A stretch of DNA of 64,000 nt from CAVXNP01 sp963763305 (lineage in GTDB: Bacteria > Pseudomonadota > Gammaproteobacteria > Xanthomonadales > Rhodanobacteraceae), in assembly GCA_963763305.1 (NCBI GenBank), contig CAVXNP010000001.1, positions 620,001 through 684,000 on the forward strand. The letters run 5' to 3'. The notes beneath the pieces were generated by a model that was given only the letters and a program-made list of their open reading frames with translations, ran no database searches and was not told the DNA's origin. Shown in pieces: positions 1 through 8,650 of this stretch. Numbering within the stretch: the stretch's first letter is position 1; the number at the start of each line of letters is the position of its first letter. The position numbers and the translations under genes were made by a program.

Positions 1-45
1 ATCGGGCATCAATCGGGTGGTGTTCTCGTGCGTGTGCATCGCCAT
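1..45 (-). CDS. Possible 5' end of an unidentified gene (runs off window)
   Basis: On the minus strand an ATG at 45 preceded by an AGGA-like ribosome site opens a frame that runs off the window (MAMHTHENTTRLMPD). It follows the squalene-synthase-family gene after about 115 bases in the same direction, so it may be the next gene of that operon. Fifteen residues are too few to identify a family, and the start itself is uncertain. Confidence 0.25.
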   Translation of the reverse strand, partial: MAMHTHENTTRLMPD

Positions 46-160
46 TCCTGTCACAGCCGACGGTCGAGCCGCCGGAAAGCTCCCATGGTGGCCCCGGCCG
101 GGCCTGCATGCCAGTCGCGCCGAAGAAACGCTGCGTCCCCGGCGAGGGTCGCCAGGGCGC

Positions 161-1030
161 TCACGAGCGCGCCTGCTGGCCGCCGGTGATCGCCTGCCAG
201 CGCCGCGCGGCCCGCCAGGCAGCCATCGCCAGGCCAAACCCGCGCACCGGCGCCCCTGCCTGCAGTACCGGCAGCGGATCGCGTGTCTGCTGCGCGCGCT
301 GCGACAGGCGCGCGTCCTGCCGCGCCGCCACGGCGCGGAACACGCTCAGCGGACCGGGCAGGCGCTGCGCCTCGACCCAGGCCTGCTGCAGGTCGGCCAG
401 TTGCGTGCGGATCGCTTCGCTGCGCGCCGGGCTTGCCTGGCCCAGCCCCGTGCGGCTCAAGCCGTGGCGAGCCAACCGCGCCATCGGCAAGGGCAGACGA
501 TCGCGTTCGGCATCGTCCTGCAACCGCCGCAAGGCATCCAGCAGATGGCCCAGTGCCGCCAACCGGCCAGCGCGCTCGGCGGAGGCGCTCGGGCCGTACC
601 ACCAGTCGGTCTCCAGTGCGGCCAGCGCCCCGTGCAGCGACAAGGCGGCGTCCAGCTGGCCGGGGAAATCGCTCGCGGTGCCCTGCTCCAGCTGGGCCAT
701 GGCGGCCGACACCGGAGCCAGCCAGCGGCTGCCGTCGATGCGACTGGCGCGCGGGTCGTCGAACAGCAGCTGGGTCAGTGGATGGCGGCCACCGGTCTGC
801 GGCGCACCGGCCAGCTCCTCGGCCCACCAGCCAAGCTTGGCGACAGCCACCTGCGGCTCGCGGATCCCGTAGGCCGCGCCCAGCAGTTCGTACTCCAGCG
901 CGGCCAGGGCGACGTGGCCCGGGTAGCGCTCCGGGCTGACGAACACCAGCGCCATGCGCTGCTGCGGCTGGCCGGCGAGCCACTTGTCGACATAGTGATC
1001 GATGCCGCCGACGATGCTGGCTTCGCTCAT
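161..1030 (-). CDS. Squalene/phytoene synthase family protein, probably non-catalytic
   Basis: The 289-residue product resembles the all-helical squalene/phytoene synthase fold. Near residue 180 it has the segment LQDDAERDRLPLP, the counterpart of the family's second Asp-rich region and its following R-x-LP. The first Asp-rich motif, which binds prenyl diphosphate Mg, is not recognisable: the corresponding helix reads AALEYELLGAAYG. This matches the divergent NDUFAF6-like branch better than true carotenoid or hopanoid enzymes. The start is set at the ATG at 1030, which overlaps the gph stop in an ATGA, so the two are translationally coupled. Substrate and role are unknown. Confidence 0.65.
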   Translation of the reverse strand: MSEASIVGGIDHYVDKWLAGQPQQRMALVFVSPERYPGHVALAALEYELLGAAYGIREPQVAVAKLGWWAEELAGAPQTGGRHPLTQLLFDDPRASRIDGSRWLAPVSAAMAQLEQGTASDFPGQLDAALSLHGALAALETDWWYGPSASAERAGRLAALGHLLDALRRLQDDAERDRLPLPMARLARHGLSRTGLGQASPARSEAIRTQLADLQQAWVEAQRLPGPLSVFRAVAARQDARLSQRAQQTRDPLPVLQAGAPVRGFGLAMAAWRAARRWQAITGGQQARS

Positions 1031-1710
1031 GCGGACACCCCGCACGCCCGCACCATGGCAGCCAGTTCACGCGGGTGGTCGACCACCGCATCGGCCCCCC
1101 ACTGGTGCGGGTCGCCACCATCCAGATAACCCCAGCTGACCGCCACGGTGTACAGACCGGCGGCGGCTCCGGCCATCATGTCGCGCCGGTCATCCCCCAC
1201 GAACAGGCACGCGGCCGGATCCAGCCCGGCCCGTTCGCAGGCCAGCAGCACCGGGGCCGGGTCGGGCTTCTTCACCGCCAGGGTATCGCCGCTGATCACC
1301 GCCACGGCCCGGTCGCCCCAGCCGATCCGTCGCAGCAGTTCGTCGGTGAGCGCGCCGGCCTTGTTGGTGACGATACCCCAGCCCAGTTGCGTGTCCTCCA
1401 GTTGCCGCAGCAGCTCGTCGATGCCCTCGAACGGCCGCGTCGCCTGCGCCATCAGCTGTTCGTACAGCGCCAGATAACGCGGCACCAGCCTTTCCACCGC
1501 GGCCTCCCCGCGCTCGGCGAAGGCGCAGCGCAACACCGCCCGCGCGCCGCGCGAGACGACCTGGCGCACGGGCGGATAGGCCGGTGGCGTCACACCCTCT
1601 TCGGCGCACTGGCTTACCAGTGCCGCATAGAGGTCCGGAGCGCTGTCCAGCAAGGTGCCGTCCAGATCGAACAGCACGCCCTGGATGGCGGTGGGCAAGG
1701 GTCGGCTCAT
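1027..1710 (-). CDS. gph: Phosphoglycolate phosphatase, HAD superfamily
   Basis: A 227-residue HAD hydrolase. Motif I is FDLDGTLLDS near the N-terminus with the two catalytic Asp residues, motif II is IVTNK, the motif III Lys lies in LAVKKPDPAP, and motif IV is FVGDDRRDM. The alpha-helical cap between motifs I and II is that of Gph-type enzymes, which dephosphorylate 2-phosphoglycolate or related small phosphates in the cytoplasm. It lies 26 bases downstream of ubiG on the same strand and overlaps the next gene by four bases. The ubiG-gph pair is common in proteobacteria. A broader sugar-phosphate specificity cannot be excluded. Confidence 0.9.
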   Translation of the reverse strand: MSRPLPTAIQGVLFDLDGTLLDSAPDLYAALVSQCAEEGVTPPAYPPVRQVVSRGARAVLRCAFAERGEAAVERLVPRYLALYEQLMAQATRPFEGIDELLRQLEDTQLGWGIVTNKAGALTDELLRRIGWGDRAVAVISGDTLAVKKPDPAPVLLACERAGLDPAACLFVGDDRRDMMAGAAAGLYTVAVSWGYLDGGDPHQWGADAVVDHPRELAAMVRACGVSA

Positions 1711-1736
1711 GGGTCTGCGCTGCGGCCGGGGGGCGA

Positions 1737-2444
1737 TCAGGCGCCCTTGCGGGCGGCCAGAATGTAGTTGACCGCGGTGATCCGGCTCAGCCAGGCCTTG
1801 CGGTTGAGCGGGTTGTAGCCCAGCCCGGAGACGTCCTGCAGCTCCAGCGCGTGGTCGCGCAGCAACCGTGCCAGCTCCGACGGCTTGAGGAACTGGGCGT
1901 AGTGATGGGTACCACGCGGCAGCATGCGCATGACGTATTCGGCACCCAGGATGGCCGTCGCGAAAGCGGCCGGAGTGCGGTTGATGGTGGACAGGAAGAG
2001 CCAGCCGCCGGGCTTGAGCATGGCCGCCAGGTCGGCCACCAGTGCGGCCGGATCGGGCACGTGCTCGATCAGCTCCATGCAGCAGACCGCGTCGAATGCC
2101 CCGGGCTCCGCGGCGGCCAGCGCCGCCGACGACTGCACCCGGTAGTCCACCGCCAGCTGCGACTCGTACAGGTGCAGCCTGGCGATCTCGATCACCTTTT
2201 CGCCCAGGTCGATGCCGGTGACCCTGGCGCCAGCGCGAGCCAGCGCCTCGCTGAGCAGGCCACCACCGCAGCCGACATCGGCCACCGTGGCACCGCGCAG
2301 GTCGACCCGTGCCGCCACGTAACCGGCACGCACCGGATTGAGATCATGCAGCGGCCGCGACTCGCCATCCGGATCCCACCAGCGCGAGGCCAGTTGGTCG
2401 AAGCGGGCGATTTCCTCGGGATTCACGTTGGCGGCGGCTTGCAT
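1737..2444 (-). CDS. ubiG: Ubiquinone biosynthesis O-methyltransferase UbiG
   Basis: The protein carries out both O-methylation steps of ubiquinone synthesis using S-adenosylmethionine. The SAM-binding glycine motif is VADVGCGGGLLSE, followed by the acidic ribose-binding VTGIDLGE. UbiG hallmarks include the N-terminal FDQLASRWWDPDG and the YNPL motif near the C-terminus. I chose the ATG at 2444 (235 aa, close to the usual 240), which has an AGGA ribosome site seven bases upstream. An ATG at 2480 would add twelve low-complexity residues. It leads the ubiG-gph-synthase-family gene set. Confidence 0.95.
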   Translation of the reverse strand: MQAAANVNPEEIARFDQLASRWWDPDGESRPLHDLNPVRAGYVAARVDLRGATVADVGCGGGLLSEALARAGARVTGIDLGEKVIEIARLHLYESQLAVDYRVQSSAALAAAEPGAFDAVCCMELIEHVPDPAALVADLAAMLKPGGWLFLSTINRTPAAFATAILGAEYVMRMLPRGTHHYAQFLKPSELARLLRDHALELQDVSGLGYNPLNRKAWLSRITAVNYILAARKGA

Positions 2445-2531
2445 GTCAGGGTCCTGGTCGCGCTCGGGGGATGCCGGCACAGTGGCGGGAAACCATGCGT
2501 ATCGCGCATGACCGGCCGGCGAAGCAGCAGT

Positions 2532-2786
2532 TTAACGCGCCGACCACTCCCGCACCGTCACGTCCCAGCCACCGCTGACATGAGTGGGGTCGGCGTGGGC
2601 GATCGCCATCGCCTGCTCCAGGTCGGCCGCAAGCAGCACGTAGGCGCCGCCGCTGCCGTCGCCGAACGGCCCGGCCAGCTCCAGCCGCTGCTGGGCACGC
2701 AACTGGTCCAGGAACTGACGGTGCGGCTCGACCACCGCCGGGTCGAACTGCGGTCGACGCATGACCAGCACCAGAAATCGCTTCAT
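2532..2786 (-). CDS. YciI family protein
   Basis: This 84-residue alpha-beta protein has the YciI layout: a short N-terminal strand (FLVLVMRRP), a histidine in EPHRQFL, a central PFGDGSGGAYVLLAA segment, and an Asp/His pair in AIAHADPTHVSGG. The family is related to dimeric ferredoxin-like enzymes, and its His-Asp pair is thought to be catalytic, but physiological substrates are mostly unknown. It sits 15 bases downstream of mtaD on the same strand, so the two are probably co-transcribed. Confidence 0.8.
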   Translation of the reverse strand: MKRFLVLVMRRPQFDPAVVEPHRQFLDQLRAQQRLELAGPFGDGSGGAYVLLAADLEQAMAIAHADPTHVSGGWDVTVREWSAR

Positions 2787-2801
2787 CGGATCCTCCCTCG
2801 C

Positions 2802-4133
2802 TCAGACCGCAGCGATGCGTTCGCGCCAGGCGCGGGTGCGTGCCAGGATCGCCTCGGCGTCCATGTCCACCAACGTGCGTCCGGCCAGCTTGCGCCGTCC
2901 GGCGATCCACACGTCGGTGACCTGATGGCGGCCGGTCGCGTACACCAGCTGCGAGGCTACGTGATACAGCGGATGAGCCTCCAGGTCGGACAGCCGGACC
3001 GCGGCCAGGTCGGCCTGCTTGCCCGGTTCGATCGAGCCGATCTTCGCCTCGAGGCCAACCGCCCGGGCGCCATTGAGCGTGGCCGCCCGCAGCGCGTAGG
3101 CGGCATCGAACGCCGCCGCATCCTGCGCCACCGCCTTGGCCAGCAAGGCGGCGGTGCGCATTTCGCCGAACATGTCCAGGTCGTTGTTGGAGGCGCAGCC
3201 GTCGGTGGCGATGGCCAGGTTGACCCCGGCGCGGCGGAACTTCTCCGCCGGACAGAAGCCGGAGGCCAGCTTCAGGTTCGATTCCGGGCAATGCACCACC
3301 GACACGCCCGCTTCGGCGCAGGCGGCGATCTCGCCATCGGTGGCCTGGGTCATGTGCACCGCGATCAGGCGGTCGTTGACCAGGCCCAGCCGCTGCAGGC
3401 GCTGGAATGGGCGCAGCCCGCTCTTCTTCTTTTCTTCCTCGATCTCGTGCGCGGTCTCGTGAGTATGCAGATGGACCGGGATGTCGAGCTGGTCGGACAA
3501 CACGCGGATCCGCTCGAAGCTCTCGTCCGACACCGTGTACGGCGCGTGCGGGGCAAACGCCGTGCTCACCAGCGGGTCGCCCAGGAAGCTGTCGTGAACC
3601 TCGCCGGCACGCTCGAAGTAGTCGTCCTGACTGGTTGCCCAGGCAGTGGGGAATTCGATCACCGGCAGCCCGACCACGGCGCGGAAACCGAGCTTGCGGT
3701 AGGTCGCGCCGATGGCGTCGGGAAAGAAGTAGTTCTCATTGGCGCAGGTGGTACCGCCGCGCAGCATTTCGGCCACCGCCAGCTCGACCCCGTCGCGCAC
3801 GAATTCAGGCCCGATCACCTTGGCTTCGGCCGGCCAGATGTGCTGCTGCAACCAGACCATCAGCGGCAGGTCGTCGGCCAGCCCGCGCAGCAGGGTCATC
3901 GGGTTGTGCGTATGGCTGTTGACCAGGCCGGGGATCAGCGCATGCTCGCCCAGCTCCACCCGCTCGCGCGGCGCATAGGCGCTGCGCGCTTCGGTGATCG
4001 GCAACACGGCCACGATCAGGTCCTTGTCGACCACCACCGCGTGCTGTTCGAGCACCACCGCATGGGGCTCGACCGGCACCACCCAGCGGGCCTCGATGAC
4101 AAGGTCGACGGGTTGGGGCTGGAGTTGGCTCAT
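2802..4133 (-). CDS. mtaD: TRZ/ATZ family amidohydrolase, 5'-methylthioadenosine/S-adenosylhomocysteine deaminase type
   Basis: A 443-residue metal-dependent amidohydrolase. The metal site includes the HxH of GLVNSHTHNP, a later His in PVHLHTHETAHE, IAVHMTQ, and the Asp of IATDGCASNNDLDM. This arrangement and the surrounding residues match the deaminases that convert methylthioadenosine or S-adenosylhomocysteine to inosine derivatives. This is linked to salvage of SAM by-products, and SAM-dependent UbiG is nearby. Guanine or chlorohydrolase activities occur in the same superfamily, so the exact substrate is inferred. It is the first gene of a run with YciI. Confidence 0.85.
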   Translation of the reverse strand: MSQLQPQPVDLVIEARWVVPVEPHAVVLEQHAVVVDKDLIVAVLPITEARSAYAPRERVELGEHALIPGLVNSHTHNPMTLLRGLADDLPLMVWLQQHIWPAEAKVIGPEFVRDGVELAVAEMLRGGTTCANENYFFPDAIGATYRKLGFRAVVGLPVIEFPTAWATSQDDYFERAGEVHDSFLGDPLVSTAFAPHAPYTVSDESFERIRVLSDQLDIPVHLHTHETAHEIEEEKKKSGLRPFQRLQRLGLVNDRLIAVHMTQATDGEIAACAEAGVSVVHCPESNLKLASGFCPAEKFRRAGVNLAIATDGCASNNDLDMFGEMRTAALLAKAVAQDAAAFDAAYALRAATLNGARAVGLEAKIGSIEPGKQADLAAVRLSDLEAHPLYHVASQLVYATGRHQVTDVWIAGRRKLAGRTLVDMDAEAILARTRAWRERIAAV

Positions 4134-4460
4134 GGTTGGCTCACCTGGCTGGTTTCAATGGAATACGGCAATGTTCCCGTGCCCGTGCTGGCCTGCAATG
4201 AGGCACTGGCACAAGCGCTCGCACCGACTATCTCGCGGACAGCCATCCGGCACATGCGTCTGGAAGCCACCTGCCCGCGCGTACCTGGCGGGGGAAAAGC
4301 TTCCGCCGCGAGGCCCACGCCGCGCGCTGGGCCACCCGTTGTCGACCAAGCATCGCTGCCGCTGCGGCGAGGCCGCTGACGCGGCCATCGCGGCTGAAGC
4401 CGCTCCTACAGAAGGCACGGGTGGCAGCGGCTGGCCAATGGGCGCCGGCGCGCCCGTTCG
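4134..4460. other. Intergenic region between mtaD and efp
   Basis: About 330 bases without a convincing gene. Short open frames exist on both strands but lack family features and ribosome sites. It should contain the mtaD promoter, since mtaD starts at its left edge and reads leftward. Its right half holds one REP-like palindrome at 4389-4411. No clear rho-independent terminator for efp is visible. Confidence 0.6.
4389..4411 (-). repeat. REP-like palindrome, family B
   Basis: Read on the minus strand this is GTAGGAGCGGCTTCAGCCGC followed by GA. It has self-complementary arms around TTCA and the GTAGGAG head typical of intergenic REP sequences in pseudomonads and Xanthomonadales. It is the only copy of this variant seen here and lies downstream of efp. 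Confidence 0.7.
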
Positions 4461-5039
4461 TCACTTGACGCGGCTGTCGTATTCGCCGGTGCGGGTATCA
4501 ACCTTGATCACTTCGTCCTGGTTGACGAACAGCGGCACACGCACCACCGCGCCGGTCTCCAGCGTGGCCGGCTTGCCGCCGCCACCGGAGGTGTCGCCGC
4601 GCACGCCCGGATCGGTCTCCACGATTTTCAGCTCGACGAACTTCGGCGCCTGCACAGCGATGATGCCGCCGTTGAACAGGGTGACCACGCACTCCTCCTC
4701 GCCCTTGAGCCACTTCCAGGCATCGCCCATCGCGGCCAGCGACGCGGGCACGGTCTCGAAGGTCTCCATGTTCATGAAGTGCCAAACGCGGTCCTTGCCG
4801 ATGCCGTCGATGAACGACAGTTGCATGTCGGTGTCGGTGGCGTCGGCTTCCTCGAACGAGTCGCTGGACTTCAGCGTCTGCTCGGTGGTGCGTCCGTCCT
4901 TGAGGTTGCGGATGCGAATGCGGGTGAACGCCTGCCCCTTGCCCGGCTTGATGAAGTCCGCTTCGGTGATGATCCAGGGATCGCCATTGTGCAGGATCTT
5001 CTTGCCGGTTTTGACGTCATTGAGGCCAAGGGTCGCCAT
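4461..5039 (-). CDS. efp: Translation elongation factor P
   Basis: A 192-residue EF-P that rescues ribosomes stalled on polyproline. It has three beta-barrel domains. The domain I loop tip reads PGKGQA and places the modifiable lysine at residue 34, the position beta-lysylated by EpmA after EpmB makes (R)-beta-lysine. The divergent neighbour is epmB, so the modification route is supported directly, although epmA is not in this window. Domain III ends DTRTGEYDSRVK, as is usual. The 86-base divergent spacer must carry both promoters. Confidence 0.97.
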   Translation of the reverse strand: MATLGLNDVKTGKKILHNGDPWIITEADFIKPGKGQAFTRIRIRNLKDGRTTEQTLKSSDSFEEADATDTDMQLSFIDGIGKDRVWHFMNMETFETVPASLAAMGDAWKWLKGEEECVVTLFNGGIIAVQAPKFVELKIVETDPGVRGDTSGGGGKPATLETGAVVRVPLFVNQDEVIKVDTRTGEYDSRVK

Positions 5040-5077
5040 GCGCTGTGTGCTCCAGGGTAATTCCGCCTGCAGGCGGC

Positions 5078-5083
5078 TAAAAT
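5078..5083 (+). promoter_or_regulatory. Candidate -10 element for epmB
   Basis: TAAAAT stands 43 bases before the epmB start in the efp/epmB divergent spacer, which fits a short leader. No good -35 hexamer is visible at the expected distance, so the call rests on the -10 and its position. Confidence 0.35.
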
Positions 5084-5125
5084 GAGTGCTTTGCCGGGCC
5101 GCCAGGCCCGATCCTTAGGTCCACC

Positions 5126-6136
5126 ATGATAACCGCAAGCCCCAGTGCCCGCCTATCGCCGCCCGACCAGGACTGGAGGCAGTTGTGGCGCGATGCCGTG
5201 ACCGAGCCGACCGAGTTGCTGGCCCTGCTCGGCCTGGAGCACCTGGCCGCGCAACTGCCCGCGGGCGATGCCGGTTTCGCCCTGCGCGTACCGCGCGGCT
5301 TCGTCGGGCGGATGCGTCACGGCGACCCGGGCGACCCGTTGCTGCTGCAGGTACTGCCGCAGCTGGCTGAACTGGCTGAGGTGGAAGGGTTCGTGGTCGA
5401 TGCGGTCGGCGACATGGCCTCGCGCGAGGCGCAGGGCGTACTGCACAAGTACCACGGTCGCGCCCTCCTCATTGCCAGCGGCAGTTGCGCCATCAACTGT
5501 CGCTACTGCTTCCGACGGCATTTCCCCTATGGCGAGGAGATCGCCGCGGCGGGCCGGTGGCGAGCCGCGCTGGAGCACCTTCGCCGCCATCCCGAGATCA
5601 GCGAGCTGATCCTTTCTGGCGGCGATCCGCTGGCGCTGGCCACCCGCAAGCTGGAGGAACTGGGTCAGGGCCTGGCGGACCTGCCCCAGGTCGTCCGCAT
5701 CCGCATCCACACCCGGCTGCCGGTGGTCCTGCCCGAACGGATCGACGCGGACTTTGCGCGGTGGATGGCGGCCTTGCCGCTGCAGAAGGTCGTGGTGCTG
5801 CATGTGAACCACGCCAACGAGCTCGATGGCGCGGTGGACGACGCCTGTGCCAGGCTGCGCGACGCGGGCGCCACCCTGCTCAACCAGTCCGTGCTGCTGC
5901 GGGCGGTGAACGATTCGACCGACGCGCTGGCGGCACTCTCCGAGCGGCTGTTCGCCGCCGGCGTGCTGCCGTACTACCTGCACCAGCTCGACCGGGTGCA
6001 GGGCGCGGCCCATTTCGAGGTGGACGACGCCCGGGCATTGGCGCTGGTCGATGGCGTGCGCCAGCGTCTGCCCGGTTACCTGGTGCCGCGACTGGTCCGC
6101 GAAATCGGCGGAGACGGTTCCAAGCGCCCGCTGTGA
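5126..6136 (+). CDS. epmB: EF-P-lysine 2,3-aminomutase (radical SAM)
   Basis: The enzyme converts lysine to (R)-beta-lysine for attachment to EF-P. The 336-residue protein has the radical SAM iron-sulfur motif CAINCRYCFRRHFPY starting near residue 121. The downstream glycine-rich ILSGGDPLAL contacts SAM. The C-terminal part binds PLP, as in lysine 2,3-aminomutases, and the length matches the short EpmB form rather than clostridial aminomutases. It is divergent from efp, its substrate's gene. Confidence 0.95.
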   Translation: MITASPSARLSPPDQDWRQLWRDAVTEPTELLALLGLEHLAAQLPAGDAGFALRVPRGFVGRMRHGDPGDPLLLQVLPQLAELAEVEGFVVDAVGDMASREAQGVLHKYHGRALLIASGSCAINCRYCFRRHFPYGEEIAAAGRWRAALEHLRRHPEISELILSGGDPLALATRKLEELGQGLADLPQVVRIRIHTRLPVVLPERIDADFARWMAALPLQKVVVLHVNHANELDGAVDDACARLRDAGATLLNQSVLLRAVNDSTDALAALSERLFAAGVLPYYLHQLDRVQGAAHFEVDDARALALVDGVRQRLPGYLVPRLVREIGGDGSKRPL

Positions 6137-6269
6137 ACCGGCACGGGCGCACGGCAGGCATACTTTTAGCTGGCGGTGCGCCCGCTAATCCGTTACAACC
6201 GGGGGCTACGGTCGACTGGCAGAATTTGCCGCCGCCCGCCGCCGCGCCCAAGGACAGCTCGACAGGCTT

Positions 6270-8309
6270 ATGAAAAACGATTTTGTCATCAAGATCCTCT
6301 TCATCGAGAAATCGATCGAGGAAGCCGAACAGATCATCAGCCTGCTACGCAACACCGGTATTGCCGTACGCCCGGCCCGGGCCGCCCAGCCGGAGGAAGT
6401 GCAGACCGCCCTGGACGAGCTGGAGCCGGACATCGTCCTGTTCGACCCGTCCGCCGGGGTCCCGCTGCGCGATGTGGTCCGCCAGCTGGATGCCCTCGGC
6501 AGCGATCTTTCGCTGATTGCGCTGGTCCGTCAGGTCGAGAGCGGCGAGCTGGCCGACCTGTTTGCCAACGGCGTCCGCGGCCTGGTGCTGCGCAGCGAGC
6601 CCAAACAGATGGTGGCGGTGCTGCAGCGTGAGTTCGAGTCGCTGCAGACGCGTCGGCGCGTGCGCCTGCTGGAGGCCTCGTTGCGGGAATCGGAACGGCG
6701 CTGCGACGCCCTCCTCGATTCGTCCACCGACGCGATCTCCTACGTGCACGAGGGCATGCACGTGCGCGCCAACAAGGCCTATCTGGAGACGTTCGGCTAC
6801 GAGGAGTTCGACGATCTGCTCGGCCTGCCCGTGCTGGACCTGATCGGCACGGCGCACGCGGAGAAGTTCAAGGGAATGCTGCGCAGCCATTCGCGCAAGG
6901 AAAAGGCGGAGAACAGCCTCGAGTTGCAGGCGAGGCGTGCCGATGGCAGCAGTTTCGATGCGACCGTGGAATTCGCCCACGCAACCTTCGAGGGCGAACC
7001 CTGCCTGCAGGTCGTGTTCCGCCGCCAGCAGGTCGATCCGGACCTGATTGCCCAGCTGCAACGCGACGCGGTGACCGGCCTGTTCAACCGCGCGCGCACC
7101 CTTGAGTTCATCGACGAGGCGGTCGCCGCTGCGGCCAAGGGCAAGAAAGGCCAGACCCTCCTGCTTGTGGAGCCGGACAACTGGCAGACCATGGTCGGCA
7201 GTATTGGCCTGGGACAGGCGGACGAACTGATGGCGGCCTTTGCCAAGCGCCTGAGCGACCGGCTGGGACCGGAAGACAAGGCAGGCATGCTGGCCGAACA
7301 TACCATCGGCGTGGTACTCGATTCACGCAAGGACGAGGAAGTGAAGGCGTGGATCGCCAAGCTGCAGGAGGCGATCGCCAGCGACATCTTCGACGCCGGC
7401 AGCCATTCCATCTCGGCCACCGCCTGCATTGGCGGCAGCCTGCTGGGCGAGAAGAACGCCAACGCCGAATTGCTGCTGAACCAGGCCAGCCAGGCGCTGC
7501 GCACCGCGCAGAGCCAGGGCGGCGGGCGGATGGAGCTGCACGACCCGTCCGCACGCGAGAAGGCGGACGAGGAGCGCGAGCGCTACTGGCTGCAACTGGT
7601 CAAGCAGGCGCTGAAGGACAACGGCTTCGTGCTGTACCACCAGCACACCATCAGCCTGCAGGACGCCGAGGGCGAGTATTCGGAGATCCTGCTGCGCATG
7701 ACCGGTCCGCAGGGCGAGGTGCTGCCCGGGTTCTTCATGCCGATTGCGGAGAAGCACGGCCTGACCGGCGCGATCGACCGCTGGGTGATCGATCGAGCAC
7801 TCTCGATCCTCAAGGCCCGCGACGGCCAGGGCGTGCAGACGACCTTCTTCATCAAACTCAGCAGCGACTCCTTGCAGGACGCCGCGCTGCTGCCCTGGCT
7901 GTCGGAGCGGATCAAGGCGGCGGCGCTGCGTTCGGGCCAGATCGTGCTGGAAACCACCGAAAGCAAGGTGGTCACCATGCTCCGTCCGGCGCAGGAGTTC
8001 GTCAATGGATGGAAGAAGATCGGCGGGCGCTTCGCGCTGGAGCAATTTGGTTCCGGACTGAACTCGTTCCAGCTGCTGCAGCACGTCGACGCGGACTACC
8101 TGAAGATCGACCGCAGCTTCATGGCGCAACTGCCGCAGCACCCGGAAAACCAGCGCAAGATTTCGGAGATCTGCCAGCAGGCACACGAGATGAACCGGCA
8201 GACCGTGGCCGAGTGGGTCGAGGACGCCACCAGCACCTCGCTGCTGTTCGCCTGCGGGGTGGACTTCGTGCAGGGCAACTTCCTGCAGGAACCGCAGAAG
8301 CTGGTGTGA
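6270..8309 (+). CDS. fimX: FimX-like REC-PAS-GGDEF-EAL protein, degenerate c-di-GMP effector
   Basis: A 679-residue protein with a receiver-like domain (about 1-125), a helical linker, a PAS domain (about 150-255), a GGDEF-like domain (about 265-420) and an EAL-like domain (about 430-679). The GGDEF signature is absent: the site near residue 340 reads LAEHTIGVV. The EAL motif is EIL (SEILLRM, near residue 470), and the later catalytic loop reads LEQFGSGLNSF instead of DDFGTG. These losses match FimX and Xanthomonas Filp, which bind but neither make nor break c-di-GMP and control type IV pilus assembly through a PilZ protein. The location after efp-epmB agrees with xanthomonads. Confidence 0.88.
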   Translation: MKNDFVIKILFIEKSIEEAEQIISLLRNTGIAVRPARAAQPEEVQTALDELEPDIVLFDPSAGVPLRDVVRQLDALGSDLSLIALVRQVESGELADLFANGVRGLVLRSEPKQMVAVLQREFESLQTRRRVRLLEASLRESERRCDALLDSSTDAISYVHEGMHVRANKAYLETFGYEEFDDLLGLPVLDLIGTAHAEKFKGMLRSHSRKEKAENSLELQARRADGSSFDATVEFAHATFEGEPCLQVVFRRQQVDPDLIAQLQRDAVTGLFNRARTLEFIDEAVAAAAKGKKGQTLLLVEPDNWQTMVGSIGLGQADELMAAFAKRLSDRLGPEDKAGMLAEHTIGVVLDSRKDEEVKAWIAKLQEAIASDIFDAGSHSISATACIGGSLLGEKNANAELLLNQASQALRTAQSQGGGRMELHDPSAREKADEERERYWLQLVKQALKDNGFVLYHQHTISLQDAEGEYSEILLRMTGPQGEVLPGFFMPIAEKHGLTGAIDRWVIDRALSILKARDGQGVQTTFFIKLSSDSLQDAALLPWLSERIKAAALRSGQIVLETTESKVVTMLRPAQEFVNGWKKIGGRFALEQFGSGLNSFQLLQHVDADYLKIDRSFMAQLPQHPENQRKISEICQQAHEMNRQTVAEWVEDATSTSLLFACGVDFVQGNFLQEPQKLV

Positions 8310-8598
8310 GCGCGTTGGCCCTTTCGCGAACCGCGAGGGCCCTGGATGCAGAGACCGAGGGTGCGCTTGAGCCCACACCACCCGTGCTCCGGGCCGACCC
8401 GGCAGCTGTCTTGCCTTGATGAACTTCAGATCGGCGCGGTGCGCAATGTGGAAGGACTCGCCTCAAGGCAACAACGCGGCGTAGGGTGGGCTTCAGCCCA
8501 CCATCTCCCACGCCGCCGGAGCTGGTTCCCCCACCCTGTGGCTGCGCACCTGACTGCTCGCCATCAGCTCGATCCGCAGGCCTGGCGTCAAGGAAAGC
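8310..8598. other. Intergenic region after fimX
   Basis: Apart from one REP-like palindrome at 8481-8502, this stretch between fimX and the rplS terminator shows no gene. Open frames on both strands here are low-complexity and have no ribosome site. No separate terminator for fimX is evident; the two-way hairpin at 8599-8631 may serve both. Confidence 0.55.
8481..8502 (+). repeat. REP-like palindrome, family A (single copy)
   Basis: GTAG followed by GGTGGGCTTCAGCCCACC. The 18-base core can fold into a perfect hairpin. The same element occurs as an inverted pair at 13178-13252 and as an array at 60428-60943. Confidence 0.8.
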
Positions 8599-8631
8599 AA
8601 AACCCCGCGGATCGCTCCGCGGGGTTTTTTC
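8599..8631 (-). terminator. Rho-independent terminator of the rpsP-rplS operon
   Basis: Perfect arms CCCCGCGGA and TCCGCGGGG around a four-base loop, flanked by an A run on one side and six T on the other. It therefore works on the minus strand for rplS and possibly on the plus strand for fimX. Confidence 0.9.
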
Positions 8632-8650
8632 TGCTCGCCTTGCCGTGCTC

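Noticed and set aside
1584..4379. A 931-codon open frame on the plus strand
   Set aside because: Antisense to ubiG, YciI and mtaD; composition is that of a complementary-strand reading.
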